A stretch of 64,000 bases of DNA from Sphingobacteriales bacterium (GTDB lineage: Bacteria; Bacteroidota; Bacteroidia; Sphingobacteriales; Sphingobacteriaceae): assembly GCA_025353765.1 (NCBI GenBank), contig JANXOD010000024.1:124001-188000 (forward strand), in the 5' to 3' direction. Below the pieces are notes generated by a model that was given only the letters and a program-made list of their open reading frames with translations, was not told the origin of the DNA and made no database searches. The position numbers and the translations under genes were made by a program. Shown here one piece after another: positions 9,403 to 18,852 of this stretch (position 1 is its first letter; the number at the start of each line of letters is the position of its first letter).

Positions 9403-10209
9403 TTAATCCCAAATAGGATAATGGGTTAAATGGATTTTTTCGTCAAAAAACAATCTGGTACTACTTTCAAAAGATGATGTATAATCTGAAACATAAAACT
9501 GATGTTGTGGAGGCTTATCATTATTTAACAGGCTTAATTTTGTTAAGCGTTCTTTTACATAATCTGCCACTATTTCGGCTGTATTAATGATGTCTATTTT
9601 CCCCTTATAAAATTCATTAATTTCCTTTTTGATTAAAGGATAATGTGTGCAGGCTAAAATCAAACTGTCAATTCCTTTAAGTTTGGGCGATGATAAATAA
9701 GAATTTATAACGGTATGACTAATGGTATTATTAAAAAAACCCTCTTCAATCATGGGTGCAAGTAAAGGTGTAGCTAATGATGAAACCTGTATTTCAGGAT
9801 TAGCCTCTTTAAATTTTTTGGCATAAATATCCGATGTGATAGTTGATTTAGTTCCTATTACACCTATTTTTTTATACCTATCTGTTTTCAGCATTTTATC
9901 AATTACCGGATCTATGACATTTATAATAGGTATCTGATCTCCCAAGAAATGAACCAGTTCATGAAAAGCATGTGATGATGCCGTATTACAGGCGATTACG
10001 ATAACCTTACACTTGTTATCCAACAAAAATTTAGCAATTTTAAGACTATAATATTTTATAGCTTCCGGAGATTTATCCCCATAAGGCAAATGTGCAGTAT
10101 CTCCAAAATAAATTAATTGTTCTTTGGGAAGTAAATGATGAATAGCACTGGCAACGGTTAATCCGCCAATGCCGGAATCAAAAATTCCTATTGGTAAGGT
10201 TGAACTCAT
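9403..10209 (-). CDS. murI: Glutamate racemase
   Basis: 268 residues, normal for MurI. It makes D-glutamate for peptidoglycan in the cytoplasm. Seen: the N-terminal GIFDSGIGGLTV, the first catalytic cysteine in VIACNTASS (about residue 75), and the second in LACTHYPL (about 187), with the acid in the N-terminal motif. It sits downstream of the bamA-skp block on the same strand, an arrangement known in other Bacteroidota, though a small hypothetical gene and a terminator intervene. Confidence 0.95.
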   Translation of the reverse strand: MSSTLPIGIFDSGIGGLTVASAIHHLLPKEQLIYFGDTAHLPYGDKSPEAIKYYSLKIAKFLLDNKCKVIVIACNTASSHAFHELVHFLGDQIPIINVIDPVIDKMLKTDRYKKIGVIGTKSTITSDIYAKKFKEANPEIQVSSLATPLLAPMIEEGFFNNTISHTVINSYLSSPKLKGIDSLILACTHYPLIKKEINEFYKGKIDIINTAEIVADYVKERLTKLSLLNNDKPPQHQFYVSDYTSSFESSTRLFFDEKIHLTHYPIWD

Positions 10210-10248
10210 TTGCTAAAATAATTGTTTTAATATTCTGACAGTATTCAC

Positions 10249-10737
10249 TTATTGCTTTCTACCTTTTTTTAAATAAATTTCTGTTTCAATTTTCTTTAAA
10301 TAAATTCCTATCAATGCTTTTTTCATAAATTGAATATCTTCTCCATAGTCATTCATTAAATAAACCTTATTTTCTTGCATTGCGTTATCTATATGAATTT
10401 TTGGATTTGCAATATCTCCCTGTCTGACGATTCTAATTGTATAATATTGTATTGTTGCACCAAAATCCCTAATTGTAATTTCATTAAACTCGGAAATTTT
10501 TTGGTCTATATTCCCATTACGATGCTCTGAGTTCAAGTAAACATTAATGCCTTCAAAAGAATAGTGAGGGTTATTACTATCGATATTTCGATAAGTTTGC
10601 CGGTCTCCATTTTCTAATATAAACTGTTTTACAAATTCAAACTGTTTTGGCGAGAAATCATCCGTTATTTCAACATATTTGTGCTTATCCTGCATTGTAA
10701 GAGTCATTAATGATAAAATTATAGTGATTATTTTCAT
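10249..10737 (-). CDS. Hypothetical protein, probably secreted
   Basis: 162 residues, not recognised. A short hydrophobic N-terminus (MKIITIILSLMTLTM) could be a signal peptide or anchor. The rest is mixed alpha/beta and charged, without cysteines or repeats. It lies between the skp terminator and murI; 39 bases separate it from murI, so it may share that transcript. Base composition is even more AT-rich than the flanking genes, which hints at insertion into the conserved skp-murI junction, but this is weak. Confidence 0.55.
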   Translation of the reverse strand: MKIITIILSLMTLTMQDKHKYVEITDDFSPKQFEFVKQFILENGDRQTYRNIDSNNPHYSFEGINVYLNSEHRNGNIDQKISEFNEITIRDFGATIQYYTIRIVRQGDIANPKIHIDNAMQENKVYLMNDYGEDIQFMKKALIGIYLKKIETEIYLKKGRKQ

Positions 10738-10866
10738 CGTTTTTTCTTAAGTTAATACTAGCGATAATATTCCAAAGATGTAAATTTTAATGAAATAGTA
10801 AATAAATGAATGCTCTTGCATTATTAAAAGTTCAACATGGAATGATAAAGATTAATTAAAAGTTGC

Positions 10867-10903
10867 AAAAAAAATGCGAAATCTATTATTAAGACTTCGC
10901 ATT
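10867..10903 (-). terminator. Rho-independent terminator of the bamA-skp operon
   Basis: Read on the minus strand, the arm AATGCGAA (10903-10896) pairs with TTCGCATT (10880-10873) and is followed by a run of eight T. It sits 45 bases after the stop of the last skp gene, as expected for the end of the envelope operon. Confidence 0.8.
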
Positions 10904-10947
10904 ATATTTTATAGAGAATAAGATTAAACCCTCCTCAATTTAACTAA

Positions 10948-11505
10948 TTACTTTTTAGGTGCCGCAGAAGAGGCGCTTATACCTAATTTAGTCTTTACGG
11001 ATGCTAATAAATCATCACCTCCATCAAAATAAACTACGCCGGGTTGTGAAATATCAAAAACATAAGAATACCCTTTTTCTTTAGCTACAGTTTTAACTGC
11101 TGCTTCTGCTTTTTTAAATATAGGCTGGTATATTTCAGTACGTTTTGCTGTTAGTTCTTCCTGAGATTTTTCCTGCGAATCAGTGATACGTTTTTCCATA
11201 TCCTGGATATCAGCACCTAAAGTATTCAATTCTTTATCTAATGCATCTTTATTTGCTTCGCTACGGGTTTTTGCCTTTTCCTGGTATGAAGCAATTTTCT
11301 TTTGACGCTCGGCGTCCATTTGTTCTATTGCAGTTTGTTTTGCTTTAGCAAATGTTTGAAAACTTGCATCAGCAACTTTCATTTCAGGCATTGACTGTAG
11401 CAAATCACTTGAATTAATATGCCCCAACTTTTGCTGGGCATTTACTACATTACCTGCTAAAAATAATCCTGTCGCAACTACTGCTATTTTAACTGATTTT
11501 TTCAT
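10948..11505 (-). CDS. skp: Periplasmic chaperone OmpH/Skp
   Basis: 185 residues. A cleavable signal (ending NVVNAQ) precedes a GHINSSDLL strand and a long alpha-helical coiled-coil arm (about residues 45-130) rich in Gln, Glu and Lys, then the return strand YSYVFDISQPGVVY. This is the jellyfish-like Skp trimer that holds unfolded outer-membrane proteins in the periplasm. It is the second of two tandem skp genes behind bamA; duplication of skp is usual in Bacteroidota. The 48-base gap to the first copy and the terminator after it mark it as the operon end. Confidence 0.9.
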   Translation of the reverse strand: MKKSVKIAVVATGLFLAGNVVNAQQKLGHINSSDLLQSMPEMKVADASFQTFAKAKQTAIEQMDAERQKKIASYQEKAKTRSEANKDALDKELNTLGADIQDMEKRITDSQEKSQEELTAKRTEIYQPIFKKAEAAVKTVAKEKGYSYVFDISQPGVVYFDGGDDLLASVKTKLGISASSAAPKK

Positions 11506-11553
11506 TTTTTTACTTGAATTTTTAGTGTTTAAGATTTATGTGTGAGATTTTTA

Positions 11554-12084
11554 TTACTTACCAAATACACCTGGTTTATAGCCAAGTTTTGTGACTACAT
11601 CATTACTTTTATCTAAACGTGTACTAGCATATAGCAGTGTAATTTCGCTATTTTTATCAAATATCATATCTAATTGCAATCCTTCTGCAACAGCTTGCAC
11701 CGCTTTTGCAACACGTTCTTGTATGGGTTTAATTAATTTATTTCTTTGCTGAAATAATTCGCCTTCAAATCCAAATTTAACACGTTGAAATTCTTTTGCT
11801 TCTTTCTCTTTATCAATTATTTCACTCTCTCTGCGTTTGCGCATATCTTCTGTGAGCAAAACCTGATCTGCCTGATAAGTTTTATATAGTTTATCAATAT
11901 CAGCAAACCGTGTGTCTACTTCTTTTTGCCATTGTGCAGATAAAGCATCCATCTGCTTTTGTGCTGAGATGTATTCTGGTATGTGCTTTAAAATATACTC
12001 ACTATCCACATATGCAAAACGCTGTGCAAATGCACCAACAGTAGCAAAAAATATTAAAAATGAGGTTATTATAAATTTTTTCAT
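11554..12084 (-). CDS. skp: Periplasmic chaperone OmpH/Skp, first copy
   Basis: 176 residues from the chosen start at 12084 (MKKFIITSFLIFF), which gives a proper signal peptide ending GAFAQ; a longer frame to 12108 would overlap the end of bamA and spoil the signal. The mature part begins RFAYVDSEYIL, followed by a coiled-coil arm (about 50-125) and a returning strand LDMIFDKNSE. It delivers outer-membrane proteins to the BamA machine encoded just upstream (7-base gap). It diverges clearly from the next copy, suggesting an old duplication with division of labour. Confidence 0.9.
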   Translation of the reverse strand: MKKFIITSFLIFFATVGAFAQRFAYVDSEYILKHIPEYISAQKQMDALSAQWQKEVDTRFADIDKLYKTYQADQVLLTEDMRKRRESEIIDKEKEAKEFQRVKFGFEGELFQQRNKLIKPIQERVAKAVQAVAEGLQLDMIFDKNSEITLLYASTRLDKSNDVVTKLGYKPGVFGK

Positions 12085-12091
12085 CGTCTTT

Positions 12092-14638
12092 TTAATTAAA
12101 TCCTCCACTTAAAGATTGTGCTATACTAAAGTGAAACTGACCTTTATTTGCATCTGGCAAACCTGGTATTTTATCGAAACCATAGCCATAATCGATTCCT
12201 AATAATCCAAATATAGGCAAGAATACTCTTGCTCCAACACCAACAGATCTCCTAACATTAAATGGTGCAAATTCTTTAAAGCTATTCCAGGTATTCCCTC
12301 CTTCAGCAAAAGCCAGCACAAACACAGTAGCAGACTGGTTTAGAGTAATTGGATGCCTTATCTCCAGCACATATTTATTAAAAATTGGACTACCCGATTT
12401 CTGTGCGATAGTAGGATTTGAACCTACCGGGATAACTGTATTATTAGCATAACCACGCATAGCTATAACTTCTGATCCTTGTAAGAAATCGAAGCCCTGC
12501 ATTCCATCACCACCTAATTTAAATCGTTCAAATGCAGATTGCCCAACAGCTTTATTATAAACACCTAAGAAACCAAATTGTGCCTGTGCTTTTAATACTA
12601 ATTTCCCCACAATGCGCTGATACCATTGAGACTCAAATTTCCATTTATGGTACTCTGTAAACTTATATTTCTCTTTATCAGTAGCCGTTAAATAATTGGT
12701 TTTATTAAATAAAGAATAAGGAGGAGTAGCTTGTATGGTTAATTTTAAATTCGAACCGGATGTAGGATAAATAGGCGCATCAATTGAGCTACGGCTAAAT
12801 TCCTGGGTTAAATTGAAATTATAAGCGGTTCCATTTGTAAAGAGGAAACCTGTATAATTATTTAATTTATATTGTTGCAGGTTTAAGGATGTATTAGCCT
12901 GAAAATAATCATCGGGCCATTTCAAACGCTGTCCTAATGTAAATGTTAATCCGTTTAAACGTATTTTTTGCAATCCCGGATCAGTCAATTTTAGTCCGTT
13001 AGATTGTAAAGAAGTAAATGCACTAATACCAAAATATATTGGTTTTTTTCCTCCTAACCAAGGTTCAGAAAATGAAAAGCTGTATGACTGATAATACTTG
13101 CCATTTGTTTGTCCGCGGATGCTTAGTTTCTGCCCGTCTCCTTTCGGTAAAGGTTTCCATGCACTTGCGTTAAACAGATTTCGTGCAGAAAAATTATTAA
13201 AGGTTAAGCCAAGGGTTCCAACAATACTCCCATTACCAAAACCACCGGAAAGCTCTATTTGATCGGAAGGTTTTTCAACCACATTATATTCAATATCTAC
13301 AGTTCCATCATTAGGGTTAATATTGATAGGCTTTGGTTCTGTTTTCTGATCATCAAAATTACCCAATTGGGCAATTTCGCGTGTGCTTCTAACAATATCT
13401 TCTTTTGAGAATTTTTGTCCTGGTTTTGTACGTATTTCTCTTAATACAACCTTATCATTTGTTAACTCGTTACCTTTTAAAATAATTTTATTAATGGTGT
13501 ATTGAGGACCTTCATACATCCTGATTTCCAAATCAATGGTATCTCCATAAACCTTAGTTTGCACCGGATCTGCATTAAAGGTTAAATAGCCATCATTAAG
13601 GTAGATAGAGGAAATATCTTCACCGTTAGGGCTGCTGTTTAATTTTTTACTTAGCTTTTCTTCGCTAAAAACTTCGCCCTTTTTAATCCCTAAAACGTTA
13701 TCTAAAAATTTAGTCGGGTGTTTAGCATTACCTGCAAACGTCATATTCCCAAAGTAGTATTTAGGCCCTTCGTATAATTTAATGTTAATGTCGATGGTCT
13801 TTTTATCATGAGGAATAATCGTGTCTTTTAAGATTTCAGCATCACGATAGCCTTTTTCATGCATTTTAGAAACCAACTTCAACTTATCCTCTTCGTATTT
13901 ATCCTGCAAAAACTTTCCTGATCCAAATATCCGAAACCATGCTTTTTCTTTCGTTTTTTTCAGGTATTTCTTTAGTTGATTCTCGGTAAAGTCTTTATTT
14001 CCTTCAATCGTTATTTTATTAACTTTTACCCGTTCGTTCTTATTTACCGTAATAATCAATATAACGTTATTTGCTTCGGTTGTATCCTTTTGCTGAGTAA
14101 TGGCTACATCTGTATATAAGTAACCTTTATCATTAAAATGTTTTTTGATAAGATTAGTGGTTGTTTTTAATAGATTCTCATTAACAACCTTTCCCGTTTT
14201 ATCATTTAGTTTTTCGCGTATATCATCTGTTTCACTCTTACGCAAACCTCTTAATTCAATTTTAGTTAAACGAGGACGTTCTACTACAGCTATATCAAAA
14301 AAGATAGAGTCTTCTTTGATTTGGGTAATACTCAACTGAACATCATCAAATAAACCTTGTGCCCATAAATTTTTAATAGCATTAGAAGTAGCATCTCCAG
14401 GTACCGTAATATGTTCGCCTTTAGTTAGTTTTGATATAGTTATCAGCACATCTTTATCTAAAAATTGGGCACCACTCACTGTAGTACCACCAATTGTATA
14501 TTCTTTTGGATTAAGATAACTAATGCTATCACTACCCGAGCCTTTTATACTGGTTGGAGTGCTGCCTGTCCGGCCGAACTGCGCCATTACGGTGGTACTG
14601 GTAATGAGGAAAAGTATTATAATTAGTATTCGGTTCAT
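12092..14638 (-). CDS. bamA: Outer-membrane protein assembly factor BamA
   Basis: 848 residues. A signal peptide (MNRILIIILFLITSTTVMAQ) is followed by a low-complexity linker, five POTRA domains (about residues 95-460, with repeats such as VNKITIEGNKDFTENQL) and a C-terminal 16-strand barrel (about 470-848). The barrel has the conserved GGDGMQGF/RGYAN loop region, equivalent to the VRGF lid motif. It folds and inserts beta-barrel proteins in the outer membrane. Neighbours uppS upstream and two skp genes downstream make one envelope operon. Confidence 0.95.
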   Translation of the reverse strand: MNRILIIILFLITSTTVMAQFGRTGSTPTSIKGSGSDSISYLNPKEYTIGGTTVSGAQFLDKDVLITISKLTKGEHITVPGDATSNAIKNLWAQGLFDDVQLSITQIKEDSIFFDIAVVERPRLTKIELRGLRKSETDDIREKLNDKTGKVVNENLLKTTTNLIKKHFNDKGYLYTDVAITQQKDTTEANNVILIITVNKNERVKVNKITIEGNKDFTENQLKKYLKKTKEKAWFRIFGSGKFLQDKYEEDKLKLVSKMHEKGYRDAEILKDTIIPHDKKTIDINIKLYEGPKYYFGNMTFAGNAKHPTKFLDNVLGIKKGEVFSEEKLSKKLNSSPNGEDISSIYLNDGYLTFNADPVQTKVYGDTIDLEIRMYEGPQYTINKIILKGNELTNDKVVLREIRTKPGQKFSKEDIVRSTREIAQLGNFDDQKTEPKPININPNDGTVDIEYNVVEKPSDQIELSGGFGNGSIVGTLGLTFNNFSARNLFNASAWKPLPKGDGQKLSIRGQTNGKYYQSYSFSFSEPWLGGKKPIYFGISAFTSLQSNGLKLTDPGLQKIRLNGLTFTLGQRLKWPDDYFQANTSLNLQQYKLNNYTGFLFTNGTAYNFNLTQEFSRSSIDAPIYPTSGSNLKLTIQATPPYSLFNKTNYLTATDKEKYKFTEYHKWKFESQWYQRIVGKLVLKAQAQFGFLGVYNKAVGQSAFERFKLGGDGMQGFDFLQGSEVIAMRGYANNTVIPVGSNPTIAQKSGSPIFNKYVLEIRHPITLNQSATVFVLAFAEGGNTWNSFKEFAPFNVRRSVGVGARVFLPIFGLLGIDYGYGFDKIPGLPDANKGQFHFSIAQSLSGGFN

Positions 14639-14699
14639 TTTGTGTATTTACGGGTGCTAAATTAACTTAATCAGTTGTTAAAAAGTGTTAAAAGTAAAA

Positions 14700-15440
14700 T
14701 TAGTTCAACTGTTCACTGGTCATGCCGAAGCGCCTTTCCCGCTTTTGATAATCAATTATGGCTGCATACAAATCTTCCCGCCTAAAATCTGGCCAAAGTT
14801 TTGGAGTAAAATATAATTCAGCATAAGCTAACTGCCATAACAAATAATTACTAATCCTAAATTCACCGCTGGTGCGAATCATTAATTCCGGATCTGGTAT
14901 TTCTGATGTATTTAAATGCGCTGCAAAAACCACTTCTGTAATATCTTCTACATTCATTTCTCCTGCTTGTACCTTAAGGGCCAGTTGGCGTGCTGCATGT
15001 GTTATTTCCCATCTGGAGCTATAACTTAAAGCAAGCGTTAGTGTACAATTTTTGTTATCGGCAGTTTTTATCATGGTTTCTTGCAATTGCTTCGAGCATT
15101 TTGCAGGTAATGAACTTAAATCGCCAATAGCATTTAAACGCACTCCATTTTGCATTAGTGTTTTAGTCTCTTTATTTATTGTTGAAACCAGTAATTCCAT
15201 TAATGCCATTACTTCCATCTTGGGCCTATTCCAATTCTCTGTAGAAAAAGCATATAATGTTAAATACTTAATCCCCAATTCAACTGCTCCTTCTATGGTA
15301 TCACGAACAGCCCGAACTCCATTTTGATGTCCAAAAACACGCAATTTCCCTTTCTCTTTCGCCCAGCGGCCATTACCATCCATAATTATGGCAATATGCT
15401 GAGGAAGCCTGTTCGTATCTATGTGTTCAAGTAAGCTCAT
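14700..15440 (-). CDS. uppS: Isoprenyl transferase (undecaprenyl diphosphate synthase)
   Basis: 246 residues, the normal length. It extends farnesyl diphosphate with isopentenyl units to make the C55 lipid carrier for peptidoglycan and O-antigen. Seen: IIMDGNGRWAK with the catalytic Asp (about residue 20), FSTENWNRP, and the C-terminal MIRTSGEFRISNYLLWQLAY block, the family signature. It lies between the porG-like gene (15-base gap) and bamA (61-base gap) in the conserved Bacteroidota order. Confidence 0.95.
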   Translation of the reverse strand: MSLLEHIDTNRLPQHIAIIMDGNGRWAKEKGKLRVFGHQNGVRAVRDTIEGAVELGIKYLTLYAFSTENWNRPKMEVMALMELLVSTINKETKTLMQNGVRLNAIGDLSSLPAKCSKQLQETMIKTADNKNCTLTLALSYSSRWEITHAARQLALKVQAGEMNVEDITEVVFAAHLNTSEIPDPELMIRTSGEFRISNYLLWQLAYAELYFTPKLWPDFRREDLYAAIIDYQKRERRFGMTSEQLN

Positions 15441-15455
15441 TCATTGAAATTAACC

Positions 15456-16265
15456 TTAAAAAGTAGGACATTTTCGGGACACAAAGGTATAAGTTAGGCT
15501 TACACCTACAAACATATATGTATCTCTTTTTCTATAATCACCTCGTTGAGTACCCGGAGCACCTATTTGAGAGCCATTTATTGCTTTATTTGAGAGGTTT
15601 TTACTGTCTGAACTGATGCCTGTACCTGAAAAATCAGGATATTTGCCACTTACATCATCCAGGTAATCTGTGAAAGCAGTACGGTATCCGGCTTCGCCAA
15701 TTAAATTCCAGTTACCCGTAAAGTTATATTTAATGCCTGCTCCGTATGGAACTGCAAGAGCGCAATTGCTATAGCCATTACCATTGGTAATATCCTGTCC
15801 TTCTGTACCATAATAGCGCAATTCATATTCTGTTCCATTATATATGGTTTTAGGATTAAATAAAACCAATCCCATACCTGTAAATAAATAAGGTGATACT
15901 CGTTTGGTATCAAAGCTATGCGTATCACCAGCTAAATAATTAAAGAAATTAAATTCTACGTGGAAAGATGCTTCATTAATAGATGAAAAAAAGTTCAAAT
16001 TACGCTGTTTCTGATATTCATTTGTTGATGTTGCATCATTAGCCTGTATTTTTCCATGCATTAAACTAAATTTAAGCGACCAATAACCATCAAAATTTCT
16101 TTTAACTAACGCACCATAGGCCAGATCAGTAAGTTTATACGGATTTATAGGGTTCAAATCTCCTATATATCCTGATCCGCCAAAGAAACCACCAGCCTCC
16201 CAGGTTTGGGCTGAAGCGACTACGATCGGAAACAAGAAAAAGATAAATGCTATTAATCTTCGCAT
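15456..16265 (-). CDS. porG: PorG-like outer-membrane protein (DUF6089)
   Basis: 269 residues from 16265 (MRRLIAFIFFLFP), giving a signal peptide ending ASAQ. The rest is a small beta-barrel with many aromatic-edged strands. In Porphyromonas gingivalis PorG, needed for the type IX secretion system, lies directly upstream of uppS, bamA and skp; the same place is held here, so I infer orthology. I reject the start at 16283 because a -7 box (TAATTTTG, 16288-16281 on the minus strand) covers it and it would add residues before the signal peptide. Sequence identity to PorG itself could not be measured. Confidence 0.75.
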   Translation of the reverse strand: MRRLIAFIFFLFPIVVASAQTWEAGGFFGGSGYIGDLNPINPYKLTDLAYGALVKRNFDGYWSLKFSLMHGKIQANDATSTNEYQKQRNLNFFSSINEASFHVEFNFFNYLAGDTHSFDTKRVSPYLFTGMGLVLFNPKTIYNGTEYELRYYGTEGQDITNGNGYSNCALAVPYGAGIKYNFTGNWNLIGEAGYRTAFTDYLDDVSGKYPDFSGTGISSDSKNLSNKAINGSQIGAPGTQRGDYRKRDTYMFVGVSLTYTFVSRKCPTF

Positions 16266-16280
16266 TAATTTCAACTCATG

Positions 16281-16288
16281 CAAAATTA
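16281..16288 (-). promoter_or_regulatory. -7 box upstream of the porG-like gene
   Basis: TAATTTTG on the minus strand fits the Bacteroidota TAnnTTTG box and lies 15 bases before the chosen ATG. No clear TTG was found at the -33 spacing. It decides the gene start at 16265 and suggests an internal promoter for the porG-uppS-bamA-skp stretch. Confidence 0.45.
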
Positions 16289-16378
16289 AACTTGCCAGAA
16301 TGGCTTTTGTTTGTAAACAGAATAATATGAATCATGAGATCAAAATTTTAAGCTGAAATTATAGTATTAGATATAGAA

Positions 16379-17263
16379 CTAATAATTTCGGGTATCTATA
16401 CCCCATAACAACTTATTCCTTAACGTTGATAAGTAGTTTTCATTATTTAAGCGTATTAAATTAATCTCAAAAGCAGCTTTTTTTACAATGATTTTAACTG
16501 CATTATCTATGATCTCGGTACGAGAATCACAAGAAAGAAGATATTTAGAACTTCGACCTTCTATTTCGAGAGATATTACATTAGTATCTGATAAAACTAC
16601 CGGACGCACATTCAAATTATGCGGAGATATGGGTGTTACCACAAAATTACCTGACTGCGGGAAAATAATAGGTCCTCCGCAACTTAAAGAATATGCTGTT
16701 GAACCTGTAGGTGTAGCTAAGATTAATCCATCGGCCCAGTAAGAGTTTAAAAAATCTCCATTTAAATAGGCATGAATAATCATCATGGCAGACGTATCTC
16801 TTTTATGAATGGTTATATCATTTAATGCAAAGTTCTCATTCCCAAAAAGATTTGACTCAGACTCTACACTTAGTAAAGCACGATTATCTAAAGAGAAATT
16901 CTTATTTACCAGACTATTTATAGCAGATTGAATATCGTCTTTATTAATACTTGCCAAAAAACCTAGTCTGCCGAAGTTTATACCAATTACCGGAATATTA
17001 GAATCACGAATTAGAGTTACGGTATCCAGCATGGTTCCATCGCCACCCAAACTAATCATTACCTCTACCTCGTTTTCGATCAGATTCTGGTATGAATTAA
17101 AGTTTTTAAATTTTTTTGGGAAAAAGATTTTGCCAGCAACAAACTGGCTGTATTTGTCAAAAACGAAGGCCTCTATATCATGAGCGGCTAAACTATCGAA
17201 AACCTGTTGCACATATGGAAGTACAGAATTATTGAATTGTCTGCCGTAGATTGCAATTTTCAT
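16379..17263 (-). CDS. nadK: NAD kinase
   Basis: 294 residues, normal length. It phosphorylates NAD to NADP in the cytoplasm. Seen: the diphosphate-binding loop SLGGDGTMLDTV (about residues 72-83), NFGRLGFLA, and the GLILATPTGSTAYSLSCGGP block that binds NAD. It lies 31 bases after the CBS-domain gene and upstream of the porG-like gene, as in other Bacteroidota. Confidence 0.95.
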   Translation of the reverse strand: MKIAIYGRQFNNSVLPYVQQVFDSLAAHDIEAFVFDKYSQFVAGKIFFPKKFKNFNSYQNLIENEVEVMISLGGDGTMLDTVTLIRDSNIPVIGINFGRLGFLASINKDDIQSAINSLVNKNFSLDNRALLSVESESNLFGNENFALNDITIHKRDTSAMMIIHAYLNGDFLNSYWADGLILATPTGSTAYSLSCGGPIIFPQSGNFVVTPISPHNLNVRPVVLSDTNVISLEIEGRSSKYLLSCDSRTEIIDNAVKIIVKKAAFEINLIRLNNENYLSTLRNKLLWGIDTRNY

Positions 17264-17294
17264 CTATCTAAACACTTATTCGTTTATATTTTGA

Positions 17295-17957
17295 TTATAT
17301 ATCCAGATAGTTCATCAACTGATCATAGCGATCTAAGCTGCCATTATCTGCTTTTATATCGTTGAATGTAGCTTTTATAGTATAATTATATCTTAAAAAA
17401 GTAGCAACAATAGTGGATATATCAGTCCGGTTTAATTTCAATGTAATCTCTAAACGAGTAGATTCCGGAAAAGATTTAACGAATGAACTGAGTATTTGAG
17501 CATTCTCAGACTCTACAATTTGAGAAATATGCGCTAATGAATTGTTTCTATTATCAACCTCAAGTAAGATAATACCCCCGGGTTCTTTAGCGGATGTTAG
17601 TATTGCCATATATTCCATCATGGTATTGATAGAAATTAGTCCCAGGTAATTATTTTTAATATCAAGAACCGGGACGACACTTAACTTTTGTTCGTAAAAC
17701 AGGCGAATTACATCATAAATATGCTGGTTTTCATATATAAATGCATTATGCAGAGATAAGCTTAAGCTACCTATCGGGGTAGAATAATCCAACGTTTCGA
17801 TAACATCTTCATCTGATATTAAACCTAAAAACTGCTGATCGTTTACTATGGGTAAATGATTTACCCGAAGTTCTGTCATCCGGTCGAAAACCTTCTGAAT
17901 GGTATCCGATGTTTTTAATGGAGGTACAGCATCCGATAGTAATTCCTTTGCAAACAT
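17295..17957 (-). CDS. CBS-domain protein
   Basis: 220 residues with a tandem CBS pair (about 1-125): first motif around TELRVNHLPIVNDQQFLGLI, second around QKLSVVPVLDIKNNYLGLIS. CBS pairs sense adenosyl nucleotides. The C-terminal 90 residues (GGIILLEVDNRNNSLAHISQ) resemble an ACT-like regulatory fold. The stand-alone protein has no catalytic domain, so a regulatory partner is likely; the constant position beside nadK suggests an adenylate or pyridine nucleotide link, which is inference. Its ATG is 1 base after the stop of the hydrolase gene. Confidence 0.8.
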   Translation of the reverse strand: MFAKELLSDAVPPLKTSDTIQKVFDRMTELRVNHLPIVNDQQFLGLISDEDVIETLDYSTPIGSLSLSLHNAFIYENQHIYDVIRLFYEQKLSVVPVLDIKNNYLGLISINTMMEYMAILTSAKEPGGIILLEVDNRNNSLAHISQIVESENAQILSSFVKSFPESTRLEITLKLNRTDISTIVATFLRYNYTIKATFNDIKADNGSLDRYDQLMNYLDI

Positions 17958-17958
17958 A

Positions 17959-18723
17959 TTACTCGTAATTAATACGTTCTAAAAACTTTTTTAAATAGGC
18001 ATTAAATTCTATGGGGCGTTCCATCATGGGGGCATGGCCACATTTATCGACCCAATTTAATTCAGAATCTGGCAATAGTTCATGAAATTCTTTGGCAACT
18101 TCCGGAGGAGTGATCTTATCATCCCTACCCCAAATAAGGCATACCGGAATAGTTATTTTATGTAAATCTTTAGAAATATTATGACGAATGGCTGATTTAG
18201 CCATTGCTAAAATACGTATCACTTTTATCCTGTCATTTACAATTTGAAATACCTCGTCTACTAATTCTTTGGTTGCTGTAGCAGGATCGTAAAAGGTAAA
18301 TTCTACTTTCTCTTTTATAAAATCATAGCTTTCCCGGCGTGGAAAAGAGCCTCCAAAAGCATTTTCATACAGGCCCGAACTTCCTGTTAAGACCAATGCT
18401 TTTACATCTTCCTGGTGGTTTAATGTATAAATTAACCCCACATGGCCTCCTAAAGAATTACCCAGTAATATAAAGTTTTGGAGTTTTTTATATCTTACAA
18501 ATTTATGAACAAACTTAGCCAGGCTTTTAACGCCGGTAGTTAACAAAGGAAGATCGTACAAAGGCAACATGGGAATTATAACGCGATATTTTCCTTTAAA
18601 TTCAGCCACTACATCCCGCCAATTGCTCAATGCTCCCATCAAACCATGAAGCAACAATAGAACCTCCCCTTCACCCTCTTCAATGTATTTAAAACCGTTT
18701 TCTTCTTTTATCGCAAACTCCAT
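17959..18723 (-). CDS. Alpha/beta-hydrolase
   Basis: 254 residues, single alpha/beta-hydrolase domain, no signal peptide, so cytoplasmic. The oxyanion strand LLLLHGLMG is at about residues 25-33, the nucleophile elbow is LLGNSLGGHVGL (Ser around 93), the acid is in WGRDDKITPP (about 201) and the base in CGHAPMMERP (about 231). Substrate unknown; the family includes esterases, C-C hydrolases and haloperoxidase-like enzymes. It appears to be the first gene of the transcript leading into CBS, nadK and beyond. Confidence 0.8.
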   Translation of the reverse strand: MEFAIKEENGFKYIEEGEGEVLLLLHGLMGALSNWRDVVAEFKGKYRVIIPMLPLYDLPLLTTGVKSLAKFVHKFVRYKKLQNFILLGNSLGGHVGLIYTLNHQEDVKALVLTGSSGLYENAFGGSFPRRESYDFIKEKVEFTFYDPATATKELVDEVFQIVNDRIKVIRILAMAKSAIRHNISKDLHKITIPVCLIWGRDDKITPPEVAKEFHELLPDSELNWVDKCGHAPMMERPIEFNAYLKKFLERINYE

Positions 18724-18852
18724 AGAATTGTTTGATGCCTGTTTTGATTGCTAAGATATAAGTCTAAATGGGAAATTAGTATAAAAACTTAATTATATGC
18801 TAATAAAAATAAGTTTTTATATCTATATCAAAGAATTAACCAGCAAAATATA

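Noticed and set aside
14145..14339. Antisense open frames within bamA, nadK, iscS and other genes
   Set aside because: They run through well-identified genes in another frame and have no independent evidence.
16150..16180. tRNA T-loop-like GGGTTCAAATCTCC
   Set aside because: It lies within the porG-like coding region and no acceptor or anticodon arm could be matched around it.
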